Assembly: GCA_022818135.1 (NCBI GenBank)
Contig: JAFMSR010000015.1
Span: 22,256,706 to 22,320,705 of the forward strand
DNA: 64,000 nucleotides
Origin: Saxidomus purpurata
Taxonomy: Eukaryota > Mollusca > Bivalvia > Venerida > Veneridae
Direction: 5' to 3'
Part shown: positions 12,801 to 22,676 of the stretch, in pieces
How positions within the stretch are numbered: the first letter of the stretch is position 1
Layout of the letters: every line of letters begins with the position of its first letter
Notes under the pieces: generated by a model
The model's input: the letters and a program-made list of their open reading frames with translations, nothing else
Told to the model about the DNA's origin: nothing
Databases searched by the model: none
Position numbers and translations under genes: made by a program

Positions 12801-14972
12801 TCATTGTACAACAGATTTGGTCTTTTGACCTTTTTTTCAAATGTAAGACATATGTGTAGGTCTGTAATCTCAACCCTTTCTTTTGCTGTTTTTTTTGTGT
12901 GTCTTTCTGTTAATTCACCCTTTGAATGTGCTTTATGGTTAGTCTGTCTTCAAGTTGGCAATGCCAAACAGGCTTCCTAGGTCAGGCACAAAATGTAGTA
13001 TCTTAGAAGCTAGTTTTAAACTGAGATATCGGTTATACCCAGCAGGCTTTGCAGTATATACCCAGTCCAGTATCCAGTGTTTTGAAAAGACAAAGTAAGT
13101 GGTTGAGATTATTTATTATTGCCATATGATAATATGGTAACTTAAGAAACAAAATCAATAATGCCATTTGGAAACTCTTGAAGGACAGATTAGGCCCATC
13201 TTATTTGACAAAGCTTCTCATGAAGCTGTAGGGTCATTTAGAGGACTGTTTTGGCCACTTATTTTTGACAAAAACTTCTTTCAAGACTTAAGCCTTCAAT
13301 GAAGATAAATGATCTTGAATGGCTATTTTGGCCATTAAATTTTTATCAGCTTTCTATTAAGTTGTGAGTTTGTTTCAGTTTAAGGACTGACCTAAAACTT
13401 TTCAGGCCAACCAGTTTTGACAAAAAGCTTCTAATAGAAGAAGTAAGTTAATTTTAAATATTGTTCTGGCCAATTATGTTTGACACAATTTTCTCATAAG
13501 TAATAAGTTTGTTATTAAAAATAAGTTTTTTTTACAAAGCATCTTGTATGGATGATAGTTCATGTTAAGGACTTCTTAGGCCATATTATTTTTACGAAAA
13601 CATACTACATATACCAGTAATAGCTTTTGTGTACATGAGCCTTAATTGGCCTTTGGTTACTTATCATTGTAAAGCATTCATTTCCATCTATGATTAGTAA
13701 AACAATTTGAATTTTTAAAGATTTCATGTATGCAATTTTTGTACGAATGTGATAAAATCTGAAACTAGCAGGCTTTCAGGGTTAGGTACAAGTTAAGTGC
13801 CTTAGAGAAAGGTAGCTAGTGGTTAACATCATATAACTTGTGTGCACAAAGATGATTTCATAGGTTTTAGGTCAGTCATTGTACAACAGATTTGGTCTTT
13901 AGACCTTTTTTCAAATGTAAGACATATGTGTAGGTCTGTAATCTCAACCCTTTCTTTTACTGAGTTTTTTGTGAATCTTCCAGTTAATTAACCCCTTGAA
14001 TGTGCTTTATGGTAAGTCTGTCTTCAAGTTGGCAATGCCAAACAGGCTTCCTAGGTCAGGCACAAAATGTTGTATCTTAGAAGCTAGTTTTAAACTGAGA
14101 TATCGGTTATACCCAGCAGGCTTTGCAGTATATACCCAGTCCAGTATCCAGTGTTTTGAAAAGACAAAGTAAGTGGTTGAGATTATTTATTATAGCCATA
14201 TGATAATATGGTAACTTCAGAAACAAAATCATTCATGCCATTTGGAAACTCTTGAAGGACAGATTAGGCCCATCTTATTTGAAAAAGCTTCTCATGAAGC
14301 TGTAGGGTCATTTAGAGGGACTGTTTTGGCCACTGATTTTTGACAAAAGCTTCTTTCAAGACAAAAACCTTTTGTGAAGATAAATTTTTTGCATGGCTAT
14401 TTTGGCCATTAAATTTTCATCAGCTTTCTGTTAAGTTGTGAGTTTGTTTCAATTTAAGGACTGACCTAAAACTATTAAGGACAACCAGTTTTGACAAAAA
14501 GCTTCTCATAGAAGAAGTAAGTTAATTTTAAGTATTGTTCTGGCCAATTATTTTTGACACAGTTTTCTCATAAGTAATAAGTTTGATATCAAAATGGAGA
14601 TAATTTTATTTACAAAACATCTTCTATGGATGATAGTTCATGTTAATGACTGTTTATGCCATATGTTTTTAACGAAAACATACTACATATACCAGTAATA
14701 GCTTTTGAGTACATGAGTCTCAATTGGCCTTCGGTGACTTATCGTTGAAAAGCATTCATTTCCATGTTTTATAAGCAAAACAAATTGCATTTTAAAGATT
14801 TCATGTATGCATTTTTTGTACGAATGTGATAAAATCTGAAACTAGCAGGCTTTCACGGTTAGGTACAAGTTAAGTGCCTTAGAGAAAGGTAACTAGTGGT
14901 TAGCACCATGTAAACTATGTGCACGAAGATGATTTCATTGATTTTTTAGACAGTCGTTTGTGCAAAAGATTT
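3838..14972 (+). repeat. Tandem array of a ~1.08-kb unit, about 10.3 copies
   Basis: The landmark GCACAAAGATGATTTCAT occurs at 4151, 5224, 6304, 7376, 8460, 9539, 10612, 11688, 12769, 13844 and (diverged) 14921, giving periods of 1072-1084 bp. Each unit contains the same blocks: GGCCTTTGGTTACTTATCATTG, the palindrome CCATATGATAATATGG, and several spaced 'ttttggccanttatttttgacaaaa' sub-motifs. Length variation comes mainly from T-runs and 1-4-base indels. Central units are nearly identical and the last unit is clearly more diverged. No reading frame is conserved across units, so this is satellite-like DNA and not a gene family. Confidence 0.95.
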
Positions 14973-15604
14973 GGCATTGGACTTGCTAAATAGTGAATTC
15001 TTACCATCCCCCTCTCTGCACTGCACAACTCACTTACAGTTTAAAGCTTAAGTTTAAATCTTGCAAGTCAGATTTACAAAATAAGAAGCATGAGTTTCAG
15101 TCAATTGTGGCTTGGCTTTATCAATTGTATGTGAAGGGAAATCAGACAGAAAGGAGCTACTAAAAGATCTCTTGTAGATATAATGCTTGTTAGAAAAATG
15201 TCAGTTGAAATGTACGGGAAAGTGATGTGTTATGTGTTATGTGAAGAGGTTTGCTATCAAGTTTTCATAAGCCATATTCGTATTTATGGAACAGTACACT
15301 TACGGTAGGTAGGAATGTCACTCTAATTTTGATAAGAGAACTTCTGTAATAGTTTCATGTTCATTAAAATTGCAACAATCAAGGCACAAAATAAGGAAAA
15401 ATTTTTAACTGTAAGAGGGCAACACTTTAATCTTGTGCAAGTAGAGAGACCATAACAGACAAAAACTTTGCATGATGCACAGAACAAACACAAAGCAGAG
15501 TAATTGATTTAGTTAAAGTTAACAGCCATGAAAAGTCACTTGCTCTTATTGCTTAGTAGCTGAGGTTTTTTTGTTAAAACTAAATTAAGGTAGTAGGTGC
15601 CTTT
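14973..15604. other. Non-repetitive tail after the tandem array
   Basis: AT-rich sequence with no match to the array unit and no recognisable gene. It may be the right part of the insert that carries the array. Confidence 0.4.
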
Positions 15605-15845
15605 TAAGCATGACATCTGGGTCAAAATTGACCTTTCCTAGAGAGGGGTGGGAGTCACTTGATAGGCTTATATAGTAAAAACCACAAATCCCAGGGCTTA
15701 AATATTTGGAATATAGAATTATGCTACTAAGATTGCCAAATCAGAACCTCCAGGTCTAAACTGACCCGTTCTGCTATTTATGACCTTGTGTTGTAGCAAA
15801 TGGTAGCCAGGTGAGCGATATAAGGCCTTTTTGGCCCTCTTGTTT
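15605..15845 (+). mobile_element. Family D Helentron-like element, right fragment with 3' end
   Basis: CTGGGTCAAAATTGACC, GTCACTTGATAGGCTTATATAG and 'ggcttaaatatttgg' match repeats inside the 29170-30455 copy. The terminus GGTGAGCGATATAAGGCC-TTTTT-GGCCCTCTTGTTT has a GGCC hairpin followed by CTCTTGTTT, the 3' signature of this superfamily. Confidence 0.7.
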
Positions 15846-16262
15846 CAAAGCCATTATAGATATTGCTTTGAAAGTTATAATACTTATAAAAACTTCATTA
15901 CCTCCATCAACAGACAGGCGTACATAACTCGTGATTTCTTTTTGATTATGGTCCTTTTCGACGTAAAATCATTGTTAGGTATGAAAGTTGGAATAATTGC
16001 GTACCGCCAAGATAACCATCTGTAGATATTTATTTCTTTATATAGTTGTACTGAAATAGAAATTCCTCTAGTTAAAGTTTTGTGTGCAACTAGCATTGTC
16101 ATGCACATATATCATTAACTACTTAAAGTATTGATTAAAAACTTTGCTGTAGTTTGCAGGGGTATCAATGAATTCATTTAGATAACTGAATGACCCTTGT
16201 TTACACTTCGAAAGTTCTTTTTTTGCCTTTTACTGCCAAAAGTTTTGTTCTATTGGCAAGCA
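15846..16262 (+). mobile_element. Family B Helentron-like element, right fragment
   Basis: 'ccattatagatattgctttgaaag', 'cctccatcaacagacag', 'aactgccaaaagttttg' and TTGGCAAGCACT match the core and right end of family B at 45100-45900. The last hairpin and CTCTTGTT are missing. Short open frames here belong to the repeat. Confidence 0.6.
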
Positions 16263-16620
16263 CTGGCCAGCGGGTGGTCCCAAACGGATGTGCAAGCCTG
16301 ATCATAGTCTACGCTGGTAAGGAACGTAGACGCACTTATGTTTATTTATTCAACATTAATTTACGAGTAGTCTGGTTAAAATTATGTCTACTGTAGTCAA
16401 AATGGCAGATCAACTTGTTTTAAATTTGTTTTATTTAATATCGTGTATCGTCGTAGATGCAGAATCACTTGCGGCCAGTTATGTTGATGACCGCTTTAAA
16501 AATTTGTGAAATTCTTGGCTGATTTTATGTTTGATTTTATTTAAATGTTAAGCAAACATTCTGTAAAAAACATGAAAGTTTCTTTTTGAAATATCATAAC
16601 TAAAAGAAATTGCTTCACAG

Positions 16621-16750
16621 AAACAGAATACTCGTTTTGTGGAATAAGTTGTGCTGGTTCAGCCGATTGACCTTTCACGACACAGATGTGCAGCCTGATC
16701 ATGGTCTACACTGGAAACAAAGTCAGGATCATTTGCAACCAATCAAATGC
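16621..16750 (+). other. Exon-like cassette with open frame
   Basis: It is preceded by 'gaaattgcttcacag' (a possible splice acceptor). The frame running across the cassette reads THDTDV-type sequence followed by DHGLHWKQSQDHLQP, and is open to 16801. The same residue pattern, D-H-x-L-H-W-x-Q-x-Q-x-H, is encoded by the cassettes at 39667 and 49258. I see no clear splice donor. The protein family is not recognised. Confidence 0.35.
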
Positions 16751-16974
16751 TCAAAATACTCAAATTATACATATCTATTTTACATTGATTGTATAGGTTG
16801 ATTATGATCTAGGCCTACACTGGTTGACTTGGCAGACATACTTTTCGTCGATTGTCAAGCTTGTCATGATTTACACTGGTCACTCCCCATCAGCGGAAAA
16901 ATTCGCATGGCATACACATCGATTGGAAAAGACGTATTCTAATTTAATAAATGTATTCTGGTGCTACCTCAGCC

Positions 16975-17057
16975 CTTTGCTTCACGGTGACACGGACGTG
17001 CACAACTGTTAATGGTCTACACTGGTCTGCAAGTGAGGTTCATCTGTTTTTATCAAG
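16975..17057 (+). other. Exon-like cassette with splice-donor-like end
   Basis: 'gacacggacgtgcac' then ATGGTCTACACTGGTCTGC matches the cassette core. The segment ends TATCAAG followed by GTATGA, a plausible splice donor. The core reads with a stop (TTAA) relative to the open copies, so coding capacity is doubtful. Confidence 0.3.
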
Positions 17058-17626
17058 GTATGATTAAATGACAACTTTCATATATTTTTGCTGGCTGCAG
17101 GTTCGAATTTACATAAACCTTACATGCGCTTACTGTAAAGAAATCGTTTTAGAACCAATAAGATTATATAATTAAAAGAACCATTGCCAAGAAAAAAAAA
17201 ACAGTTACGTAATTACAAAAGATTTATGTTTACAACTACATAGCATGCAAGTGTGCAACTAACAACATAGTTTAAGAGAAAGTGCTGACTGCTTCCTGTC
17301 CACACTGATGTAAAGGCTGATCTTGAGCTCATACTGGTCACAAAGGAAGTTTTCACTGCTGCTACAGGGTTTAGTTGAACGTGCTCATTGACACCACCTG
17401 ATTGTATTATATGAATATGTTCCATACTGGTTGCAAAGTAAAAGGACTGGCACTGAATATATTTTAAGTTAAACGACTTAATGCAAAACATATTTACAAG
17501 TACGTAATATTCATATGTATAACTAGCAGCGTGACAGTGCTGATTCTGATTTTGGTCATTGTCTACCGTTGCTGCAAAGTCAGACTCAGTTGCTGCAAAG
17601 ATAGTATGACATAATTGTAATTCACA

Positions 17627-17850
17627 GGTAGAGAATATTTGTTTGTTACACAACAGAACAATGGTGCTGAATCAACTGACAACTCCCTGAACACACTGGT
17701 GATCATATTGAGCATGGTCTACACTGACAACTCCCTGAACACACTGGTGATCATATTGAGCATGGTCTACACTGACAACTCCCTGAACACACTGGTGATC
17801 ATATTGAGCATGGTCTACACTGGTCTTGAAAGCAGACTAATGTGTAAGAT
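17627..17850 (+). other. Exon-like cassette containing a triplicated core
   Basis: It follows 'gtaattcacag' (acceptor-like) and starts GTAGAGAATATTTGTTTG, the shared 5' cassette block. The frame is open across three copies of a 48-bp unit, encoding three identical 16-residue repeats DNSLNTLVIILSMVYT, and ends at 17854. The frame differs from that of the open copy at 16621. Confidence 0.35.
17679..17822 (+). repeat. Three exact copies of a 48-bp tandem repeat
   Basis: Units 17679-17726, 17727-17774 and 17775-17822 are identical, each ending CATGGTCTACACTG. Because 48 is divisible by three the frame is kept. Exact identity indicates a very recent triplication (or an assembly effect) within an otherwise old, diverged array. 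Confidence 0.95.
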
Positions 17851-17936
17851 TTAACTACTATCTTTATACATTATTTGATAAGTTTGGCTATATGTGTGTA
17901 TACATTTTCAGATTTTCTATGTTGTTGTTGTAGTAG

Positions 17937-18160
17937 TTTAACGCCTGTTTCAGCAGTGTTTTTGATCATTTAAACAGGCGGGCAGTTTACCTAACAATTG
18001 TTCCTGGGAAGGACCAGTACTAGAACACTATCCTCTGTTTGAATCTGCCAACTTTCTCACATAAAGAGACATGGCCGGTAGCAGGGCTTGAACTCATGAC
18101 CCTCAATCAATGGGAGGTTACAGCGACTCTAACCACTTGACTACCGAGGAGAACACCAGT
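17937..18160 (-). mobile_element. tRNA-derived SINE (minus strand)
   Basis: Read on the minus strand it begins with 'cctcggTAGTCAAGTGGttag' (an A-box match) and then GAGTTCAAGCCC (a B-box match), followed by 'gccatgtctctttatgtgagaaagttggcag', 'ctagtactggtccttcccagg' and 'caggcgttaaac'. The same body is found on the plus strand at 40620-40872 and 21862-22085. It is inserted in the cassette array. Confidence 0.8.
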
Positions 18161-18330
18161 GAATTTCAAAGTCAGTCAGTAATTTAGTACATCGAACCAA
18201 TTATTGAATGAGGCTCAGACGTGAAAGTTGATCATAGTTTACACTGATTTCGAAGACAAGCTTGATTAGTTGAAACTTGTTTATTTGGTTTTATCATGAT
18301 GTATTGTTATAAAAAATTGCAACTTTACAG

Positions 18331-18455
18331 GCACAGAATATTTATTATGAAACTTACTACAGAATTATGGTACCTGTACCGAAGATTTATAATGACCGCT
18401 GACGACACCACTTTGCAAGTGTGATCATGATCCGGCAGAGTTACCCGTCATCAAT
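18331..18455 (+). other. Exon-like cassette, decayed
   Basis: It follows 'tgcaactttacag' and starts GCACAGAATATTTATTATG, the shared 5' block. The core 'cgacaccactttgcaagtgtGATCATGATCC' follows with a stop in the expected frame. The acceptor-like AG and position match its neighbours at 18535 and 18726, spaced ~190-205 bp. Confidence 0.3.
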
Positions 18456-18725
18456 TAACTGGTAAATTAAAGTTACTACATGTATTTTACATTGAATTTA
18501 AAGGCCGTATTGAAATACGTGACCTACACCTAAAGAATATTTGTTTGCGTAACTTACAACATATCAACCATTGTCATCTGAGTGACGATATAGATGTTCA
18601 AGCTGATGGTGGTGGATACTGGTCGAGGAACAACGTAATTATGAGAAGTAATTAACTGAAGTAAACAATTATAAAGATAAAAATGGGTATACTGCATTCA
18701 AACTGTTATAGTACACTTTTTTGTA

Positions 18726-18835
18726 GGTCTTACAAGAAAAATATGGTGCAGAGTCAGCAGGTTCTCATATGGTGGCACGGATGTACAAGCTGATCATAGT
18801 CTACACTTGTCAGGAAGGAAGACTCGCCGCTATTG
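18726..18835 (+). other. Exon-like cassette, partly open
   Basis: It follows 'acacttttttgtag' and contains GGCACGGATGTACAAGCTGATCATAGTC, close to the cassette consensus. One frame reads TDVQADHSLHLSGRK before reaching the TATTGGG end, so it shares the TDV-x-x-DH-x-LH pattern. Confidence 0.35.
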
Positions 18836-19193
18836 GGTTTGTTTAAATTTACATGTTTTGTTATCGATTGCATAACATCATACGGCATTTTCTGGTCGCC
18901 AAGTCAGAAACGTTTACCACCAACATGGTATAGACTGATTTCGGTCCGCACTAGTCACAGGGCGAATAATGATTCATTTGTCGTCAGCTGAATATATTTT
19001 AAAGGAACACTGTTGTTAAACTATCCTGGCTCTATCTCCGACTTTATACTCTTGTTTAAAAGAACTATAATCTTAATAACTGTAAAAAAAGTTCAAATCC
19101 AATTTAGTATATTATTCATAACAAGAAAAATAAGTTAAAACATTTCAAAGAATGAAATGGACTTACTAATATTACATTAATGCACATTTATAG

Positions 19194-19350
19194 GAATAAA
19201 ATATTCTTTCGTGGAAATTACAGCAGAAGAACCTACGAACATGTTACTATGTCAGCCGACAGCCCCCGATGACGACACTGAACGATATGTATGCTGATCA
19301 TGATCTACATTAAGGAAGACATTGAAGAAAGCTGTCAATATCGTCAGTAG
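19194..19350 (+). other. Exon-like cassette with acceptor and strong donor
   Basis: It follows 'gcacatttatag' and ends CGTCAGTAG followed by GTAAGTTT, a near-consensus splice donor. The body holds GGAAATTACAGCAGAAGAACC and ATGCTGATCATGATCTACAT. No frame is open through the whole 157 bases, so it is either non-coding or decayed. Confidence 0.4.
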
Positions 19351-19624
19351 GTAAGTTTAAATCTCTTTACTCTTTTATTGCTTCTTTGCCAGTGACAGGG
19401 TCGACTTTAATGGTATAAAATTATCTTCATTCTATTCGGACTTTCTTGAAATATTTGAATTTCAAAGCCAATTAAATTTAGTAGTAATTTACAAGGATAA
19501 TGATAATAAGGTATACACGTAAAAAACGGTCGATTCAAGGTGAGAATTTTTACATATCTCAGCTTTTACGTAACGGGGGATTTTGGTGAAACAAAGTGTA
19601 AAGTACGCGACATATCAGTTCTTT

Positions 19625-19941
19625 TCCCGGTAGTATCCGACTTTCGCAAAACCTTGTAGTTTTGACAAACATTAAAAAAACGTTTTATTCAGCTCCTGAA
19701 AAGTGCGGAAAGGTACACACGCATCACATAAACTTGCAAGTTTCTTTGTTGTAGGCATAATTTCATGCACCCGTTGCATATGAAAATATAGTGTGCGGTT
19801 GATTATTGTGAAATATATCATATTAGATGCTTGAATAACGACCGAAATAACAGTACTGCGGGTCATATTTAAGAAATGGAAAGGTCCACACGCATTTTGA
19901 GTTTGAATGATGGCAGATGTGTTTCCGCAGTGCGTTTTACA
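19625..19941 (-). repeat. Left arm of long inverted repeat
   Basis: It begins CGGTAGTATCCGACTTTCGC and ends near GCAGTGCGTTTTAC. On its minus strand it has a 64-codon open frame (19672-19866). The right arm encodes a similar peptide containing TKKLASLCDACVPF, but differences between the arms mostly change amino acids, which argues against a selected protein. Confidence 0.85.
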
Positions 19942-20192
19942 AAAACAGAAACGGAAGGCCGTTGTTTTCTGTTTTCAAGGCACATCTCTTGTGTCATACA
20001 TCCTCTACTGTAGAATTATTAGGATGAATTAAATTTATTTTATTTTCTCATAAATCTAAAAGCATTGTGTATTTTCATTAGCTACGATATTTAATAGAAC
20101 CATAATATGGTCGTACTTTTAAAGTGTCGTTTAAGTTAAAACGATTAAAAAAAAAATATATTTTTAAAATTGCACTTTTATTTCATATGACT

Positions 20193-20534
20193 TTAATTTA
20201 AATAAAAGCAGTCAAGAATGCCTTTATACAGAAACACTGTCGGTTTTTCGCATGTTGTAGCAAATGTAATTAATTTCAGTATTCTTATCACAGTACATTT
20301 TATTAAATCACGTAATCTTATAGTGTCACCAATAGCAAGTGCACTGACTAGCGTCAACAGTTTCGTTATTGCTTTACATTGTTTTGGTGATTTGAAGTTC
20401 AGTTTCATTTCATAAAAATCCATCAAATATGCAGCTCCTGCAATGATAACGTGCATAAAATAAGAGTTATGATATCGCTCAAAATTGACAAACGCATTTA
20501 TGGTTGAACAAGTGGATGGACTATTGCCATGCAA
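20193..20534 (-). CDS. Hypothetical 113-codon ORF, possible terminal exon of a membrane protein
   Basis: The open frame runs on the minus strand from an ATG at 20534, although the frame stays open further upstream (reading PSYPHKDFVLHG), so the true start or an exon junction may be higher. It has two hydrophobic stretches that could cross a membrane (around YFMHVIIAGAAYLMDFY and ITKLLTLVSALAIG) and ends YLN-stop. An AATAAA lies about 15-20 bases after the stop on the minus strand, then an A/T-rich tract, as in a 3' terminal exon or retrocopy. I do not recognise the family. It sits inside the inverted-repeat unit and may be captured host sequence or chance. Confidence 0.3.
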   Translation of the reverse strand: MHGNSPSTCSTINAFVNFERYHNSYFMHVIIAGAAYLMDFYEMKLNFKSPKQCKAITKLLTLVSALAIGDTIRLRDLIKCTVIRILKLITFATTCEKPTVFLYKGILDCFYLN

Positions 20535-20559
20535 TACAAAGTCCTTATGTGGATATGAT

Positions 20560-21720
20560 GGTATGACATATACCTATGCGCAAAGTTTTATAGGAAATCC
20601 TTCAATGGGTTTGGAAGATATATTGAAATGACATTGTACCTTGTCATGAAGATTTCACCAAAGTTTGATGAAAATCCTTAAACAGGTTAAGTACAAAGCA
20701 TTTGGTGAGTTTTCATCCTGAAGCGACCTTAGCCAAGGTTAGTTGAAAAACAGAGTGTTCGTATACACTCCATGGATATAGAAACCTGACACTTGACATT
20801 AACATTGAGTAGGCTAGTTTGAACGATAGATAGTGCATGTTGCTTTCTTAAGATGAACAACTTTTGTAAGTTTCGAAAACACCCTTTATGGCTTGAGGTG
20901 ATACAGTGTTACCTTTGACCATGAAATGTGACTTTGAGTTATAACCCAGTCCCAAAATACCAGAACGTTCCGCTCTATTGCAAGTTTGTGTCATACACGT
21001 GGAGCGGTGGTGTAGAGATTAAATTGTCTGCTGCTGATCCCGGAGGATAGGGGTTTGAACCCCACAGGGGTCTCGAATGTTTCTCCTCATATGACACTAG
21101 TACTTGGTTTTCAAGGAAGCGGACTCGGTAGTGACTCGAAAAGCTATAAACTTTCTTTAAAATCGAGCTAAAATCAACTAGGATAAACTTAAATGTGACA
21201 TTTACATTACGGGTATTCCCCCAGGTTTTGCAAGACACACCCTTGTTGTATGGACAGCAAGTGAGTGAAATTAATTCAACTTAGCCAGTGCATGTTTGAA
21301 TTAAAGCATTGATACAAAATACTAGTATATAACCCTGCATCACGGGTTTCAGCCGAAAATAGGACCAACATAATAAAGGTATATCCACGGGTGAAGCCTT
21401 TGACTCATCCCTGTATTACGGGCAAAAATTTATAAAGCTGTTTATAAATCAGTCATTGCATGTAGAAGTTACAGCCCGGACTCAATGCACTGCTATGTAA
21501 CCCTAGATTTCAGTTTCTGTGTTCCAAATGTGACCTTGACCGTCAAGTTAGCTCCGTGCTTGTGGTGCAGGACACAACCTCTTGCGTTATAGGCAATATT
21601 TGTGCGAAGTTACTTGAAAATCGGTCATTGTATAAGGCTACGGCATGTACACACGGACTGACAGACGGACGGAACCGAGCAAAGTTATAGTGCCCAAAGT
21701 GCTTAAAACATAAATGCTTT
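20560..21720 (+). repeat. Degenerate dispersed repeat with internal sub-repeats
   Basis: Recurrent phrases such as 'tttataggaaatccttcaatggg', 'ttataaagctgtttataaatcagtcattgcatg' and 'gaagttacttgaaaatcggtcattgtataagg' with CACACGGACTGACAGACGGACGG at 21650-21675 are typical of a mollusc-type interspersed element with repeated core. The open frame 21543-21839 on the minus strand lies within it and is not supported as a gene. Confidence 0.45.
20997..21085 (+). mobile_element. tRNA-like SINE head
   Basis: 'gtggagcggtggtgtagagatta' (A-box-like) is followed 40 bases later by GGGGTTTGAACCCCAC (a perfect T-stem and B-box-like sequence). The acceptor stem does not pair, so this is a tRNA-derived repeat head and not a working tRNA. 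Confidence 0.5.
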
Positions 21721-21861
21721 GAAAAGCAATCACGAAATGATATATACCGCGTTAATTTTGATATAAACAAATGCAAATGAAAACATGCGAATGAAAATAT
21801 ACGGTTGCTATAAGTACAGCACATATAGTTGAATTTCAAGTGAAACTGTTATACAGGTTAA

Positions 21862-22085
21862 GTGCGCATCAATGGCCGGCGGCTTAAAATCACTGATTCC
21901 TCTCATATATTTAGGGTCACGGGTTCGAGCCCTGCTTATGACTATGTCTCGTTGAAAGAAAGTTTGCAAATTTATGGATCTAGTACATCTAGGAACAATT
22001 GGCTAGGTAAGCTGTCCGTCCGTAAAAAGGACGACAATATGATTGAAACGGCCGCTAAACTCCTCCAGCAACATTACAAGTTTAT
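21862..22085 (+). mobile_element. tRNA-derived SINE, 5' eroded
   Basis: 'gggtcacGGGTTCGAGCCC' (B box), then 'tgactatgtctcgttgaaagaaagtttgcaaat', 'ctagtacatctaggaac', 'ggctaggtaagctgtccgtccg' and 'gaaacggccgctaaactcc' match the SINE at 40620-40872 in the same order. Confidence 0.7.
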
Positions 22086-22676
22086 ATTTTATACAAAAGC
22101 TATTGTAACATTCTATTTTCTATGATTAAGTAAAAAGATTTTCTCTCTGATGGTCAATTCAAGCAATAATTTCTCTTTCACAAAAAGTACTGATGTTAGA
22201 AACTAGTTGAGTGGAAGCAACTTGACACTGGCATAGATATAGAGGGAATTATACATATATTTATCAAAAAACAGGCAAATTCAACACTGCTGAAAGAATG
22301 AATAGTTCGTAAGAACTGTACCATTCCTAACAAGTTCATGAACACGGATCAAGAGCTAACGAAATAAAGATCAAATTTTTCTATGATGGTTTCAAGTTTT
22401 GATGATTTCATAAACTGAATTAAACAGTGTCTTAACGTCTCAACTCATCCATTCATAAGTTACATAAGCACATCGTATTAAAATGAGTGGTTAGATAAGA
22501 TATTTTCAAAACTTGATACTAATCTAAACTTTGTTTTTTACGGATATTTTCCTATTATGAAGCAGTTTCAGCAACGATTAAGCCAGTGAGGAAGCGGAAA
22601 CGTTATATTGTCAAATCAAGTGATCCTGAAGTTCGATTAAGCCAATTATCGAATTAAATCGAGATGTTTCACATTA

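Larger units (their letters stand above)
3575..15604 (+). mobile_element. ~12-kb insert carrying the 1.08-kb satellite array (inferred)
   Basis: The block interrupts a family D copy (halves at 3207-3574 and 15605-15845). Near 3681 it contains a Helentron-like 5' signature: TTAGTTCACCTGAGG, a short hairpin GGACCCTTTTGGGTGACC, then TCCGTCCATC and a 'ggccacttttga' core. The core runs directly into the tandem array. I could not find an unambiguous matching 3' hairpin before 15604, so the right boundary is inferred only from where the host element resumes. Confidence 0.4.
16263..19360 (+). repeat. Array of about 12 diverged exon-like cassettes
   Basis: A core resembling GATGTGCAAGCTGATCATGGTCTACACTGGTCACAAAG in parts recurs near 16280, 16684, 16805, 16855, 16992, 17303, 17400, 17540, 17700, 18220, 18405, 18590, 18776, 18935 and 19280. 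In the better copies a pyrimidine tract plus AG and then 'gcacagaatatttgtttgtgg' lies ~60-100 bases upstream, as expected for duplicated exons. Reading frames differ: some copies are open (16621-16750), others carry indels or stops. It may be a decayed tandem exon duplication, a non-coding transcript with repeated exons, or a minisatellite. Similar single cassettes occur at 39667-39785 and 49258-49375. Confidence 0.55.

Noticed and set aside
17213..17653. 146-codon minus-strand open frame over the cassette array
   Set aside because: It is antisense to several cassettes, shows no domain and mixes cassette cores with AT-rich spacer. Probably chance, though it is one of the longest frames in the window.
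20997..21085. True tRNA gene on the plus strand
   Set aside because: The T arm is convincing, but no acceptor stem can be paired and the anticodon arm is not clear.
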